Shown here: piece after piece, positions 43,830-56,000 of the stretch
Layout of the letters: each line of letters opens with the position of its first letter
How positions within the stretch are numbered: position 1 is the first letter of the stretch
Assembly (NCBI GenBank): GCA_963970005.1
Contig: CAXAMN010005313.1
Coordinates: 124,001-188,000 of the forward strand
DNA from: Durusdinium trenchii
Lineage: Eukaryota; Sar; Dinophyceae; Suessiales; Symbiodiniaceae
DNA: 64,000 bases
Direction: 5' to 3'
Made by a program: the position numbers and the translations under genes
The notes under the pieces: generated by a model
Databases searched by the model: none
The model's input: only the letters and a program-made list of their open reading frames with translations
Told to the model about the DNA's origin: nothing

Positions 43830-43990
43830 ACCCACCCACCCACCCACCCACCCACCAAGCAAGCAAGCAAGCAAGCAATCACAGTCAGTCTCAGAGTCAG
43901 TGTCAGAGTCAGTCAGTCAATCAATCAACATATGTATAACATTGTATAACTGTATAACCAATATATATGTATATATATATACATACTGTA
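43830..43990 (+). repeat. Cluster of simple repeats that change unit
   Basis: In order: (CCCA)7 at 43,830-43,857, (AAGC)6 to 43,879, CAGT/CAGAGT-type repeats to about 43,930, then TGTATAAC and (AT)n-rich sequence to about 43,990. Tetranucleotide tracts of different composition abut without spacers. Confidence 0.9.
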
Positions 43991-44159
43991 TATCTTATTA
44001 TATTTTGATTTGTGTACATGGTGTACGTAAAGAGCGCTGGTTCTCCAGGATGCTTGCTATCCGAGCTTTCGATTTGCAGGACCGGCCTTGGCCAAGCCCC
44101 CGGCTGGGGGGCGTTCCCTGCCATGCGCCCCCCGAAAACCGTCCTCACCAGGTCACCAG

Positions 44160-46270
44160 GTCACTGGGTCACCAGCGCATGAGGTGAACTTCTTGCATCG
44201 CTCGGGAGAGGTGAACTGCTTGGAACGCCTCAGCTGCGCTTCCGCCGCGGCGCCCTGGGCTGCGCTGGGAACCCGCCCGCCGGCGGGTGGGGAGGAATGG
44301 CGGTAGGGCGGTGCGGCGGGCGAGGGCAGCGGAAGCGAAGCTGGTGGAAGGTCGGACTGGCAAAGGTGTGAAAGGCCATGCCGGTGGAATGACCAGCGCG
44401 ACGGAGGTTGAAGAATGTTCAACGTGTATCTCTTTAGTTTGATTTTCACGTGGTCTTTTTCTCTTCATGAGCTGGGAAGGTTGACCGGCGTTGGTCTTTT
44501 GAGTGTTTCACTCACAGACTATTGGCACAGACCACTGGGAGTTCCCTAGCCACCTTGGCTGGATGAGAACGCACCTCTTTGGTTGATGACTTTCATGGTT
44601 TTGTTTTTGGTTTCACAGGAGGCATGGAAGTGGAGCACAGCCCCCGAAACGACCATGGCCATGAACCCACTTTTACTTAAAAACCATGAAACTAAATCTG
44701 ATGCTCATGCATGGGTTTCTTCAACACAGTCTGAAGTGCAACCGACTTCACAACTCACACCTGGAAGAAACGGCGTCCACCGGTGGTGGCCCGCGAAACT
44801 AGCTTGCTGCAGAACATGCAAGAGCAAGCTTTGAGCAAGTGCGAGAAGAAAAGGTGTCCACCAGTGGGCACCGAAACAATCTGTTCCGTGCCAACGGGCT
44901 TCACGAGGTTTCCAGGGCGATCCGAGAGAAAGAGGGTCGTCCTCCTCGCCCAGGTGACCTTGGCCAGCGTGGCGACGTATCCGCTCCACACCGAGAAGAT
45001 GCCCTCGGTGTCCAAAGGTGAGGGGTCGACACCTGGGCTAGGCCCGCGAAGTACCTGGATAAACCTGCAAACACTTTTCTTGGGCATGAAGTGTCCCCAC
45101 TTCAACAAGAGGCGAAAAACACAGTGGATCTTTATTAATTGTTGTCCAGGGGGACTGAGAGTGAGTCGGCGGAACTGACGACTTTGGGGGTCTGGCTGGT
45201 GAGGAGTTTCTGGAGCATCTAGGTGAAGGTTAGGTTGAAGTCCTTGGCGTTGTTCAGTGAATTTGCTGAGATTGGGCAGCATTCTTTGGATCTTGATGGT
45301 GGCCGGATCCAGTCAACAAGTTTCAGGGAAGATGCTAGCTGTGAAGCCTGCTACTGCATGCGAAGCTGGGGGAAAAAGGTGGCGTCATGGCAGGATGAGT
45401 TACCATGGCATCTCTTGCCAGGCGCCCCTTTCTCTCCTTCCAGTGCCCTGGTGGCAGTGCGACAGCATGGGTGGAAGGCCTTGAGGAGCGCCAACCCCGT
45501 GGCCGCCGCCGAGCTGTGCCGTGGCGGCCGTCGGAGTGGGAGTGGCGGGAGTGGGGTGGTGGCTGTGCTTGGTGAGGAAGGTTTGGAACGGCAACTCGTT
45601 GAACAGTCCAAGCCTTGAAAAGGTTAGTTTATTCGAAGTTTCAGGACCTTCTCTCACCCCTAGAAGGCCTCCGAAAGCAAGCCATTTGAGGAAAGTGGTT
45701 CCAGCATCAGATGAAGATTGAAGGTCTGTGGAGGAGTGCAGGTGACACAGGTCTGTAGACAAGAAGAGGCACAAGGTAAGCCTGGGTGGATGCCTGTGAA
45801 TCAAAAGTGAATCAGTCGGCACCTTGTGTTCACTGCAGCAGACTGGACCCGCTACAAGCACGGTTTTCGATCCACTCATTTTGCGAAGAGAGAAAAGCCG
45901 GCCACTTCTCTGGGGAATCTTTCCGGTTCGGCTTTCTTTGTCTTTCTGATTGTCGGCTTCCTGGCCCTGCCATTGAATAGAATCCAAGAACCATTGTCTT
46001 ACTCAGGATTTTACACCAGTCACGGTCAGGTCAAACCATGTTTGTCAACGCCTCTCGGAAGCAGGGGGGAGAGGGATGCCGAACGGATCTCTTTTCCGAA
46101 CGCCGAAGAGGCCACGGCGCCGAAGAGCGCGCGCCAGGTGCACGATCGACTTGGCCCGGCAGATCGGGCAGAGCTGCGGAGCGCCCAGCAGCTATGGCCT
46201 CCTGTTCGCCTCCGGCTGCGCGGCAGGAGCCGGCAGGGCCGGTGGGGTGCGGGGACAGCGGTGGCCGGGC
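44160..46270 (+). other. Possible mitochondrial-carrier-like exon fragments
   Basis: Scattered exon-like pieces: 44,954-about 45,024 reads VTLASVATYPLHTEKMPSVS between an AG acceptor and a GTGAGG donor, resembling the xxxTYPLDxxRxR carrier signature. At 45,443-45,525, ALVAVRQHGWKALRSANPVA could be a matrix-loop type segment. At 46,120-46,240, ARCTIDLARQIGQSCGAPSS and YGLLFASG resemble the G-x-x-x-LYRG loop region. Each match is short, and the minus strand is also open over parts of the block (44,705-44,989). I cannot join them into a phased model. The alternative is several unrelated exons. Confidence 0.28.
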
Positions 46271-46601
46271 AAGTCCTTCACCCCCCCCCAAAGGTGCCAA
46301 AGTGTGTGATGGGTTTTTGGGATGGCGAGGGGGCTCCTTTGTGACGTTCCTGCGGGTGGCAGAGATTGAAACCTGCCACATTTTCCTCTAATGCTTGGTG
46401 GCATTTGTATGCTTTTGTGTCTTGTTGGGGCTGTGGGGTGGACCAAAAGCATCACAGATTCACTCGCCCATTCATCCACCCTGCTGCAGGATGCTTCACA
46501 CAATCCGTGGTGCACGCGCACAGCGCCCTCACACAGAGGTGGGCACGTCTTAGCCGTCTCCCGAAAAGCTCGTAGATGATGAGGCAGCGAGAGAGCTAAG
46601 C

Positions 46602-46634
46602 CGAGAGAGAGAGAGAGAGGTAGATAGATAGATG
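46602..46634 (+). repeat. (GA)n / (GATA)n microsatellite
   Basis: GAGAGAGAGAGAGAGG is followed by TAGATAGATAGATG. A simple repeat with no gene context. Confidence 0.9.
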
Positions 46635-46871
46635 TTAAAGTGAATGTCGTTTGTATGGGCAGCTGTATTGGACCTTGAGCTTAAGGTGCCTGCAGTACTA
46701 CATCATACAGTGAGGTTGTTGTAAACAACTTGTATCTTCACACCGTCCCTCGATGTGTGAACTTTTGTACGCACATCGTGCCAAAAACGGTACGAACAAA
46801 GTCCTATTCCGCAACTCTCCATTCTTCTGAAACTTTTCTTCCGCAACTATTTGGTACTCTTCCACAACTAC

Positions 46872-47071
46872 TCTTCAGAAACTATTCTTCAGAAACTATT
46901 TTGCGATCTTCAGAAACTGTTTCGCGATCTTCAGAAACTATTTTGCGATCTTCAGAAACTGTTTCGCGATCTTCAGAAACTATTTCGCGATCTTCGGAGA
47001 CTATTTCGCGATCTTCAGAAACTATTTTGCGATCTTCCGAATTTATTTGGCGATCCTCAGAAACTTATTTG
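46872..47071 (+). repeat. 21-bp tandem array (CTTCAGAAACT units)
   Basis: About nine imperfect copies of CGATCTTCAGAAACTRTTTYG, period 21 bp, degrading at both ends. Because 21 is a multiple of 3, two frames stay open and give heptapeptide repeats (RSSETVS and DLQKLFR). The array is most simply satellite-like DNA, not a gene. Confidence 0.9.
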
Positions 47072-47114
47072 CATGCTTTAGAAAGTATTCCTCAGAACTT
47101 TTTTCAATATTGTA

Positions 47115-47140
47115 GGTGGGTGGGTGGGTGGGTGGGTGGG
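47115..47140 (+). repeat. (GGGT)n tract with G-quadruplex potential
   Basis: GGTGGG followed by repeated TGGG gives six runs of three guanines separated by single T. Such a strand can in principle fold into an intramolecular G-quadruplex. It lies between two repeat arrays of opposite orientation. Confidence 0.9.
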
Positions 47141-47252
47141 TTATTGACGTACCTTGTCACGGCTGCGGCTACGGTATATAGTATATACATGCTTATTTTT
47201 CTATTTGCAGAAACTTTTTCGTGCAGGCTTGATGTTGCTCTTCGACTCTTCG

Positions 47253-47480
47253 TAGTTTCCCAACATTAGTTTCTGAAGAAAACCGTAAGCTTAAAGTTTC
47301 CGAAGATAACTTTTGAGTTGCCGAAGATTAGTTTCCACAGAGAAGTTTCCAAAGAAAACCGTAAAGCTTCCGAAGAAAACCGCGTAGTTTCCGAAGATTA
47401 GTTTCCGAAGAAAACCGTAGAGTTTCCGAAGAAAACCGTAAAGTTTCCGAAGATCACCTGTTTAGTTTCCAAATAAAACT
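47253..47480 (+). repeat. About 20-bp array (AGTTTCCGAAGA units), opposite orientation
   Basis: Repeated AGTTTCCGAAGAAAACCGTA-type units with a period near 19-20 bp, variable. The core AGTTTCYGAAG is the reverse complement of the core CTTCRGAAACT in the array at 46,872-47,071, so the two arrays form an imperfect long inverted repeat around the GGGT tract. Confidence 0.85.
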
Positions 47481-47785
47481 TTGGCCAAAAAGGTACAATG
47501 CTTGAAGATTGTGAAGGTTGTTGTGCCCTCATCATACTGAAGGCTGTTGTTGCTCGGCGCTACTCCATGATTGTGTCTTTTGGTTTCGTTGTATGTCTTG
47601 GTTGTCCCTGCAAGGTATTTTAGATGCTAGATGCTGTTGTACAGGTCCAGTTGTCTCGTTGAGAAGGGTTGCCACGTTGACTTGGTCAGGCAATGCTGTT
47701 GTATTGTCGCGTTCGAATCTTCCATTGTGCGAATGATTCTTCCAAGTTGTTGGTCGCGAGTTTTGGCTCTAACAATGAATCTTCA

Positions 47786-47895
47786 CAAAGAAAGAAAGAA
47801 AGAAAGAAAGAAAAAAAGAAAGAAAGACAAAAAGAAAGAAAGAAAGAAAAAAAGAACAAAAGAAATAAAGAACGAGACAGAAAAGATAAGACAAC
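47786..47895 (+). repeat. (GAAA)n polypurine tract
   Basis: More than 100 bases of almost pure purine, mainly AAAG units with small interruptions. A Lys/Glu-rich frame across it is a by-product. Confidence 0.9.
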
Positions 47896-49190
47896 AACAA
47901 GAAAACAGATGCCTGTCTGGCACCTTAGTGCAACCTTACTCTTCAATTGGCAACAGGGGGGTTTCCGGGCAGGATGTTGCCTCATCCAGAGTCTTTGGGC
48001 CGAGAAAGTGAAACGAATCGGAACTCACTGGCTGAGTTGGAAGGATGTTCTTTTCTTGTTTCCTTTTGCTTTGGTGGTAAGTGTCCAGCCACGCAAAACG
48101 TGTTGCGGCGGAGCGGCTGAGATCCCGTGAGATCTCTTCACGACCGCCCTGGTCTTGGCATTTTCAGTGCACGCAGTCGTTTCAGAGTAAAACAAATCGA
48201 GTCTCCAGCACCGATACGCTCCATATCCAGTTCATCCGGTGTGAGCACCGTGCATTCGAGCCAGGTCGGACACCAACCGCCGCGAGCGGTTCCAGGCCTT
48301 TTGCAGGCGAGCGGAGACCTCCGTAGGAGGAACGGGACGCACCGGGACGAGCGTGCGGGGTGGTTGGACACCGGACGGGACACGGGGTGGATTGCATGAG
48401 TTGGGGGGAGGTTCAGGGACTTGAGAGGGTTAGCTGATGGATTAGCAGAATGGATTGAAGGCGATTGGGGTTATAGGATTCTTCCAGCAGAGATGGTGGG
48501 TCAGTCTTGCGGGCGCTGCAAAACTATGCGGGACAGTGGGGCCAAGTTGCGCTGAAGGACCCCTACAGCACAGGTGGGTGACGGTTTGAGCTTTGGGGGT
48601 GATTTGCCATGGTCAGGCTGGGGTACCAAAAGCCCCTGGCCCCCCCGGAATCAAAACTGGTGCTTTGCGAGGGTCGCTCAAAACGCTCGCGGAACGTTTT
48701 GGGCGAGTCGATCCTTCAACATCCGATGTAACGGGATGATTTCATGAGACTTGCATCCTCGAATTTCCAGTAGCTCAGTAGCCTCACCAGAAGGGCAGTC
48801 CTTCCTCGCGGTGCAGGGCAGCAGGCCCCTCCTTCCTCAAGCACGCGCCCGCCGTGGGAGTGAACTCGTTGGTGCGTGTGGGGCTGGTGACGCATTTCAT
48901 GAATCAACAGTGAGAGATGCCAGGAACGCAGCAGACGCCAAGAGACCCGTGCCGTACAGCAGACGATTTCAGTTGGTTGGGTTCCTGCCTGGCACCATGA
49001 TTGGATCTTCGAAATCAGCAATTGGCGTTGTGTTTATGTGGATGTGTTGAATCATGCCAACCACTGGAAGGATAGGAATAGCAACAAATCTTCACGTTGA
49101 AACACGTGCTGAGTATTGGCATCATTTCCATCTATATACCTTGGACGGCCTCTACTTTGGGTACGGCCCCTTTAACGGAACTAGGCCATC
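47896..49190. other. Mostly non-coding; one or two exon-like segments
   Basis: At about 48,492-48,571, between a CAG acceptor and a GTGGGT donor, the plus strand reads SVLRALQNYAGQWGQVALKD, which looks like a real exon of an unknown gene. Another candidate begins after CAG at 48,311 (ASGDLRRRNGTHRDE). Neither is assigned to a family, and they cannot be tied to the genes on either side. Confidence 0.3.
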
Positions 49191-49232
49191 AGCGATGGCC
49201 TCCAACCTAATAGCGATGGCCTCCCACCTAGT
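49191..49232 (+). repeat. 21-bp tandem duplication
   Basis: AGCGATGGCCTCCAACCTAAT is followed directly by AGCGATGGCCTCCCACCTAGT. Two copies, two or three mismatches. The core TAGCGATGGC also occurs in the 81-bp repeat at 26.7 kb. Confidence 0.85.
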
Positions 49233-52200
49233 AGGGACATTTTGTGATCCTCATGGCTCTGAATTTGTCCCTGGCACCTGTCACATTCCCGGCCCAACCC
49301 CCAAGAGCGGGCCAGCCGGTGGCAGAAGCCTTAGCAGAAGCCTTTGCACGAGCGGCATGGTGGTCGACTTGGTGTGTGTTTGTACCAAAGGTCGTGTATG
49401 AAACACCGTGTATTGGCTCCCTGCAGCGCCACTTCCAGTAGAACATGCAGGTGTGCCAAATGTATGCACTTTCTTCAACGAAACCCACCGACGACTCACC
49501 AACGAGCAGCAGCCACCATGCCCAAGCCATCCTTTCCGGGCTAGGGCGGTGCCGAGCCTTTTTTGCGGAACTCGAGATACAGATGGAGGTGTTCCCAGAG
49601 CCATGGACGTCCCTGCGGTGATTTCGTTTTTTTTTGGGGCCGGTCTTGGAGAAAGGAAGTGGGTGCCTGAAAGAGGTCCTAGAAGCCGAGACCCGGTTTA
49701 TACACACCGCCTCCTTCACTGGGGCCGTCACTGGGGTTAAACGCTCCGATAAGCCTTGGCCGAGCAGTTTGGCCACGGAGCTGATGGATAAGTTCACAAC
49801 ATTGGAGGACCCGAACTTGTGTTCTCCTTCTCTTCGGGGCTGGATTTGATCCATACATCATTGCTGGTTGATAGAGGCAACGGGCTAACAAAGCTGGTTG
49901 CCTCCTAGGTCTCAGATATCACAAGGGTTGCTTTTGGAGATTCAACAAGCTGTGCCTGAGAAGGGTTCCTGGTTCCAAGTGCATGGCAGTGCATGGGTAG
50001 GACTCTGGACGCCCTACTCCCGAACCCCGCCAGCAGCATAGTGAAGAATCTTCGAAGATATTGGACCCCTCCTTTTTCGAGCTCCGACCGGAGCAGATTG
50101 GCCTCCGATCTGCCCGACGGTCCCCATGCGATGGGCGCTCCGCATCGCTGAATCCATCGCCTTCGAATTGCTCTCCGCGACGTGGTCAGTATCCCTTTCA
50201 AGGATGATTCTGGTTTCAGGGCCATGGCCTCGAGGCCTGTGTAGGCCAGACAGGCTCACCTGGTTAGGATCCCAGACAAGTGTCCGAAATTTCCCAGGGC
50301 CAGGACCTTGAGGACACGATTGTTGTATTTAGCCAGATATTCAGCAAGTCTTCTGGCGCTTTTGGATGCAGGCTTTTTACTTTTGGCCCTTGATCAGTGT
50401 ACTACAAGCAGGCCTTTTTCCTTACCAGTACCATAGCCCTGTCACCCTAGGTGCCCACGCAGATGTAGCAGGGAGGTTTGCTAGGTTCCTGCACCTACAG
50501 GTTGTGTGAGACTGCTTTGAGAAAGATGCCCTGGAGATGAACATCACCTCTCCCTAAAGCCTCCTCCCTCCTGATTCATGGATGGTGGGTGAGGATGGGA
50601 GAGTGGTGTCTCTCCACTTGGTCCTTATGGTGACTGACCACCCTTTTGCCTCAACTTGCCTGTGGTCCTCGGCTCCTCTGCGCGGAATGCGGCGCGGAGA
50701 TGTGGCCTTTTCAAGGGGATCGTGGCGGCGGCCCCCGTCTTTTTCCGAGAGGCCTTCGAAGAAAGCCACCATAAGAGAGGCAGCAGTGGTCGAACGAACG
50801 AGTGAAGTTCTGACTGATCCTGTTTGAAGCTGGTGGCAGCCACTGATGAAGATGTTAAGGTGAACAAGCGAATTCGAAAGGGAGCCTCTTAAGGGGGGTG
50901 CTGCAGCTGTTTCAAGGAAGGGGATTTCAAACCCAGCACAGCTGTACGCTGTACAGATTTCGGTCCGACCGCGTTGCTTGCGGTCCAGGACCCCTCCGTT
51001 TTTCTGCGCAGCACAGCCGTCAAGCCGCTTCCAGCTCGTCCTGGGGCGATTGGCAAAACACTTGGGGGAACTGCAGCAGATGCTGACCCGAACTACTGAA
51101 CCCGTGGCATCGGTTGCCATCTCAAGACACCCTTCGCCGAGTTTTTTTGTTTCGGAGGGAGGGCGACGTTTGATCAATCTAGCACCCCACCCCACCACTC
51201 CACCCACCTCTTCTTCGGGGTCGCGATGCGTGAGTTGGTGTGCCGTAAGTAGAACAAAAGCTACGCGGGAATTGCCTTCGTTGGTCGACCGGGTTCGGAA
51301 ACGGGTCTTCTCCCCCTTGTCTTTGCCTGCTTGCCCGCGGCATGGGCCGCGCGACTGGAACGGTGGACGACCCGCTTGCACGTGCAGAGTTTGCTCCGGC
51401 GCTGTGGGGCTCCCAACGGAAACCAGCACCACATCGGGATTACTGAAGATCAAGGAGTTAAGTGAGTCGGTGAATTTGCATGGGAGAACGGGGAAGTGAC
51501 ACAAACGGACCTGGTGGGTGGGTGTCCATGCTAGGTAGCTTGATCTTCGGACTCTTGAAGGTCCGAAACTTGTCATGATGCTCTTCCGCTAGTTGAAACT
51601 GCACACTGGAGGCGGAGGCTCGGAGGCTCGGAGTTTGTTTTTGCTGCATTGATGATTGACGTACTGCATCAGGTGTGATAGAGTGTTGGGAAGGCCGTTT
51701 CTACCTTGTGTTCCGCAAGTGTTTCATGGGTACACCACTTCCATACCTGGTGCTTCCATACGTGACCGACCGAAGATCTCCTGGTTGCTTCGGCCTCACG
51801 GACTCCAAAAGGGTGAAGCACGACGATCCTCCGAGCCTTCAGTATCTCACTTGCATGTCGTTAGTCGGAAGGCCTACCCCAAGATTGGGAGCAGCCAGAC
51901 ATACATGGGTTTGTTTTGGAACGCAGGGAAGTACACGGGCTTTTTCATCTACACCCCGAGCCTGCTCCCCGGAGCCTGGTGCATATCTTCCGGTTGATCC
52001 TCGAGTGAGGGGAGATTCGGGGCGCCGGTTGGAGCATTCTATCACTCGTTCGGGGGATTGTTGGATCAAAGTTGATACTTTGGATGTTTGGGATGTTTAG
52101 TCTATTTTCGCCTAGATTCCTAGATGAGATGATGCCCATGTTTGAGAACATCTTTGGGCAGAGCCTGTGTGCGTTGGGAGCACCCAAAAATCCATGAACG

Positions 52201-53023
52201 ACAGACCCTCCACCAGAGGGATCCGCCGGAAAGAAGAAAAACACATACATAGAAAAATGGTGTTCGCCGCAGGGTCCGCAAGGACTACAATCGGCGGGGT
52301 GCTTGGTTGGCTAATTAAGCTGGTGCCCTTCTGCGAGGCTTTTAAGATCGAATCCCCACATGATCCATATGGGAGTCTACCAAGAATCCTCATGGCTGAA
52401 TCGAAAGAATCAGTTTGGTCGGTGCGGTAGGCCCGGTAGGTATTTCTGGCGCAGTTAGGCACAACTGGGCTGGGGCAGTCTCTAAAGGGAACCAGTTTTT
52501 GGGGTGGGGACACTGCAAGGGTTTGTTGAACAGTTTCATGAGTTGTTGGGTCTTGGGAGATGTGCTCATGTAGCAGGTCAATGCCCACTGATGCAGAGCT
52601 TGGCTGTAGATGCGGGCCGAAAAAGGTAGGCCAAGGAGCACAGTCGAAGATCAAGAGCCTTCTGCTCTAAGTGTCAATACCCTTTTCCAAAGTCAGATGG
52701 CAGCTGGAAGGCTAGACTCCACGTGAACCAGTTCTGGACAGAGCCCAACAGTCAAATTCCAGAGTCTTGACTCAAGCCTTACCCCACTGAAAACTAACAT
52801 GGATCCTGAAAACCACTTGGCGAGTAGAGGAAAACACTCTTCCAGGGTCACATTCGACCTGAGTCTATCAGCGAGAAGTCCCCCAAACCAACCCTGGCTA
52901 CCATTCTCCCGGTTCTAGCTTTCAATCATTCTTCCGTCCAAGAGCTTGGAGGAAGTCATAGAAATTGTTTCCAAATCCAACTTAGCTTCTGGAAGCTTCA
53001 CGCCCACCTTGGTGGGCTCCTGG
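49233..53023. other. Non-coding stretch with weak exon candidates
   Basis: A plus-strand segment around 51,010-51,127 reads FQLVLGRLAKHLGELQQMLT, an amphipathic helix that could be an exon. Another GC-rich block at 51,310-51,470 is open in several frames. A minus-strand frame of 340 codons (50,554-51,576) covers both but shows no family signature. No repeats of note and no RNA genes were recognised. Confidence 0.35.
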
Positions 53024-56000
53024 ATGGACCGAATGCTTAGCCTGCTGCTGGCTGCTGGGCTGGGCAGCGGCGTGGCCTTGGCCTTGGTACAACTGCAGGA
53101 GCCTCACTCCGTGTCGAAGGGGAGGGCCCCACTGCTGAAATCCATGGGACGATGCCGGATTTGGACGGTCAGTGCTGCATGACGGTCCGTGTTCATCCGT
53201 GTTCGGCATAGTTTGGTGGAGCAGCTTGAGTGCCTTATAAGGCCTGTTGCACTTCCAGGTTTGTCGGAGGAAGGGGGCACTGGTCGGTGATGCTTGGTCC
53301 AAGTCGATCCCTCCCCCCTGCAGGCCAAACGAAGGAAAGGGCGGCGCACGCGGGTGGCGCTGGTGGATAATGGTTCGTTAAAGCCTGAGGCGGGCACCGG
53401 AGCTGGGAAGGAGAAGATGGGGGAAGGAGAATTGGCAGCTGGGCGGTTCAATCCCCTTCCCTATGGCCCTATGGGGACAATCCCCCTAACAATAAGCCTT
53501 CATTTTGGAAGGCTTTGGAAGGGGATTGACCGCCCAGCTGCCAAACTGCTCTGCAAGGGTCCACGACCTCTTTCGACTCTCTGGCACCTGGAGGCCACCA
53601 AGTCACTGCGGCGCCTAGCGAGCAGCTTGTCGAAGCGCTCGCAGCTGCAGGTGGAGGCGGTCTCCGCACGCTTCGCGGTGGACGGGACGTGAAGGGTGTG
53701 GCAGAGGAGTGGAGGGAGTGGAGGGAGTGGGCCGGGTGAGGATGGTATAGGAGGCACAGGTAGGATCAGGCGGAGAAACAATATGAAACAATGGTACAAT
53801 GCGAAGAGCGAGTGAGGAGCGGAAGATGGAGGTCACGTCCTTCCTTGAAGCTGTCCACTGGCCGAAGGGCACTCTTGGGATAGACCGGCTGAGATGGTGC
53901 TGCTTGTTATCGCTGGCGCCATCGAAGAAAGTCCTGGTAATCGGACGACACCGGAGCATTGGGTTATGGTTATGTAGAGCATTTTGGATTCTAAGGCGGG
54001 CGGTGTTTGATCGATCACTTGGAGATTTCAACATGCATGCTGCATATGGCATCGGGTCGGCAAAGGAGCTGGCACTCTTGCACTCTCAGTGGTTCGTTTT
54101 TTTTGGGTCCCTCATTCGATTTTTCATCATTTTTTCCTTCTTGATCCTAAGGCAACTTCGCCAACTTCGCCAGGTGGCCCCATTCCCCCAAAGAACCTCC
54201 TCCCCACCTCCAGGAACACCACAACTCTCCGTTCAGGTCCCCAATCCGCTCCGCTCCACTCCCTCGATCCGAGGATCGCATCAAGGCGGAGCACCTGGAC
54301 GGGCGCAAAGGGGAAGTCTTGGAGGGCTGGCTGAAGCGGGTGAGCGAGGAGGATCCTGCAGCCCAGGCGGGCGGATGGTGTGAGCGCATGTGTCTCTGTC
54401 CGATGGCCAGGTGCCCCATGTCCGTCGCGGAGGTGAACGATGAAGCCAGCTATGTAGAAATGTTGAAGAGATTTGACAGAAGAAAACATATGTTTTTGTT
54501 GGAAAAAGAAGACATGTGTTGGGACATTTGCTTTGTTTTAATGTCGCATGCCTCAACTGCCCACCAATCTTGCCCCCCCCGCCCCCTTTTTTGTGGCTGA
54601 TCACTCGAGGTGCGTTTACTGCCTCTGCTCATTGGCCCCAGCGACACATTGACCAAATCAATGCCTACGGCTGCCCGAGCACACAGCGGACTGGAGGCTG
54701 TGGCGAGCGGATGGACAATTGGGAATTGATATCACTACTCAAAATATCCATGATTGGTTGGGACAACGCATGGTGACGAGAGAAGCAGCTCCACAACCAC
54801 CCAAGAGACCTAACATGACCTAACATGACCTAACTGTCTAAGACTACCAAGCCTTTCCACCACCTCTTTTTGTGGGAAGGCGTTGCCACCCCAACCAACC
54901 AACATGGCTTGGTGGAATCCTCGTCCCTTCGGCACCAACAAACAGCCCACTCCTGCAGCTTGAGACTAAAAACCAGGTCATACATGGTCATACCAGGTTC
55001 CTCTCTAGTTCATATATCACCTGGACCCTGCGGAAGTCATCCTTACACGGGTTTGGCGGCCTCCGTGATCACAGGTGGAGATGGGCGCACCGCTGGTGTG
55101 CCTTTGCCCTGCACTCTTTGGTGGTGAGGCAGGGAGACACATGGACCCGGCTCCAAGCTTGGTCCCAAAGAGGTCAGAAAAAGCATCATCGAAAACCCAC
55201 TTCCAATGGCAGTTGCCCCCCATTGGCCTTCACCTTCTGTTTCCAACCACCAAGCATATGCATATATCTAGCTAAGCCCCGGTTGAGCCACCGGTGTCGC
55301 CACGCAGGTGACCGGCGCCGAGGCACTGGCTCAGATGCTCCACGAGCGGTTGCAGGACATCGAGCTGCAGCCGGGCAGCCCGTGGGGGGGGGGCTCGAAG
55401 GTCGATGAAAACGGTGCACCAACGGAAAGAGATACATACATCATTGATGTACTCGTGTTTTATGTGGGACGGCTGCGTTGTAGCCGCTTACGCTGCCGAG
55501 AGGGAGAGAGAGAGAGAGATAAAGATGCAAGAGAAGATGGGTTCAAATTTGATATTCTTTTTGGGGGTCTGGAAGCATAGCAGGATAGGAACCAGGATGA
55601 AGCCTTGGGTTGTCGACCTTCAAACGGCCCATGCAGGCTTTCGATCTTGCAGGTGTGCAGTGTGCTCACGTGTACTCCCAAAAAGTATTTATATAGGAGG
55701 GAGGTATTCCTGCCACAACTCAGGGGTTTCCCAAAAATGACAACAACAATTCAGGATTACCTCACACCTGAGTACAGGTGACAACTGAATCCTGAGGACT
55801 CAGGGGTTTTCAGCTTTCATCCTCACACCTATGACCTGTGTTCCGCCCTTGCGCCCTTGTGGCGCGTCGTGCTTTTCTTCCCCAGACCCACGGATACGGT
55901 GCTCCTGTGCGACCACGGCTCCCCGGTGATCCGGGTGGCCAACGCGAAGGCGGGAAACGGGCAGGGGAACGGGAGACTTCCTCCCCCCCTCAATCTGACA

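Noticed and set aside
43830-43930. CRISPR-like array
   Set aside because: The units are tetranucleotide microsatellites without spacers, in a eukaryotic context.
46730-47269. Protein-coding gene with heptad SSETVSR repeats
   Set aside because: The repeats come from a 21-bp tandem DNA array; other frames are equally open and the composition changes abruptly outside it.
47693-48130. Lys/Glu-rich ORF
   Set aside because: Produced by the (GAAA)n tract; no protein-like sequence outside the repeat.
50554-51576. Minus-strand frame of 340 codons
   Set aside because: It has no recognisable domain and is rich in Arg, Ser and Thr. The plus strand of the same block has shorter but more protein-like exon candidates. 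Likely a shadow frame in GC-rich DNA.
52300-52400. tRNA-like T-arm (GATCGAATCCCC)
   Set aside because: No matching acceptor stem, D-arm or anticodon arm could be folded around it.
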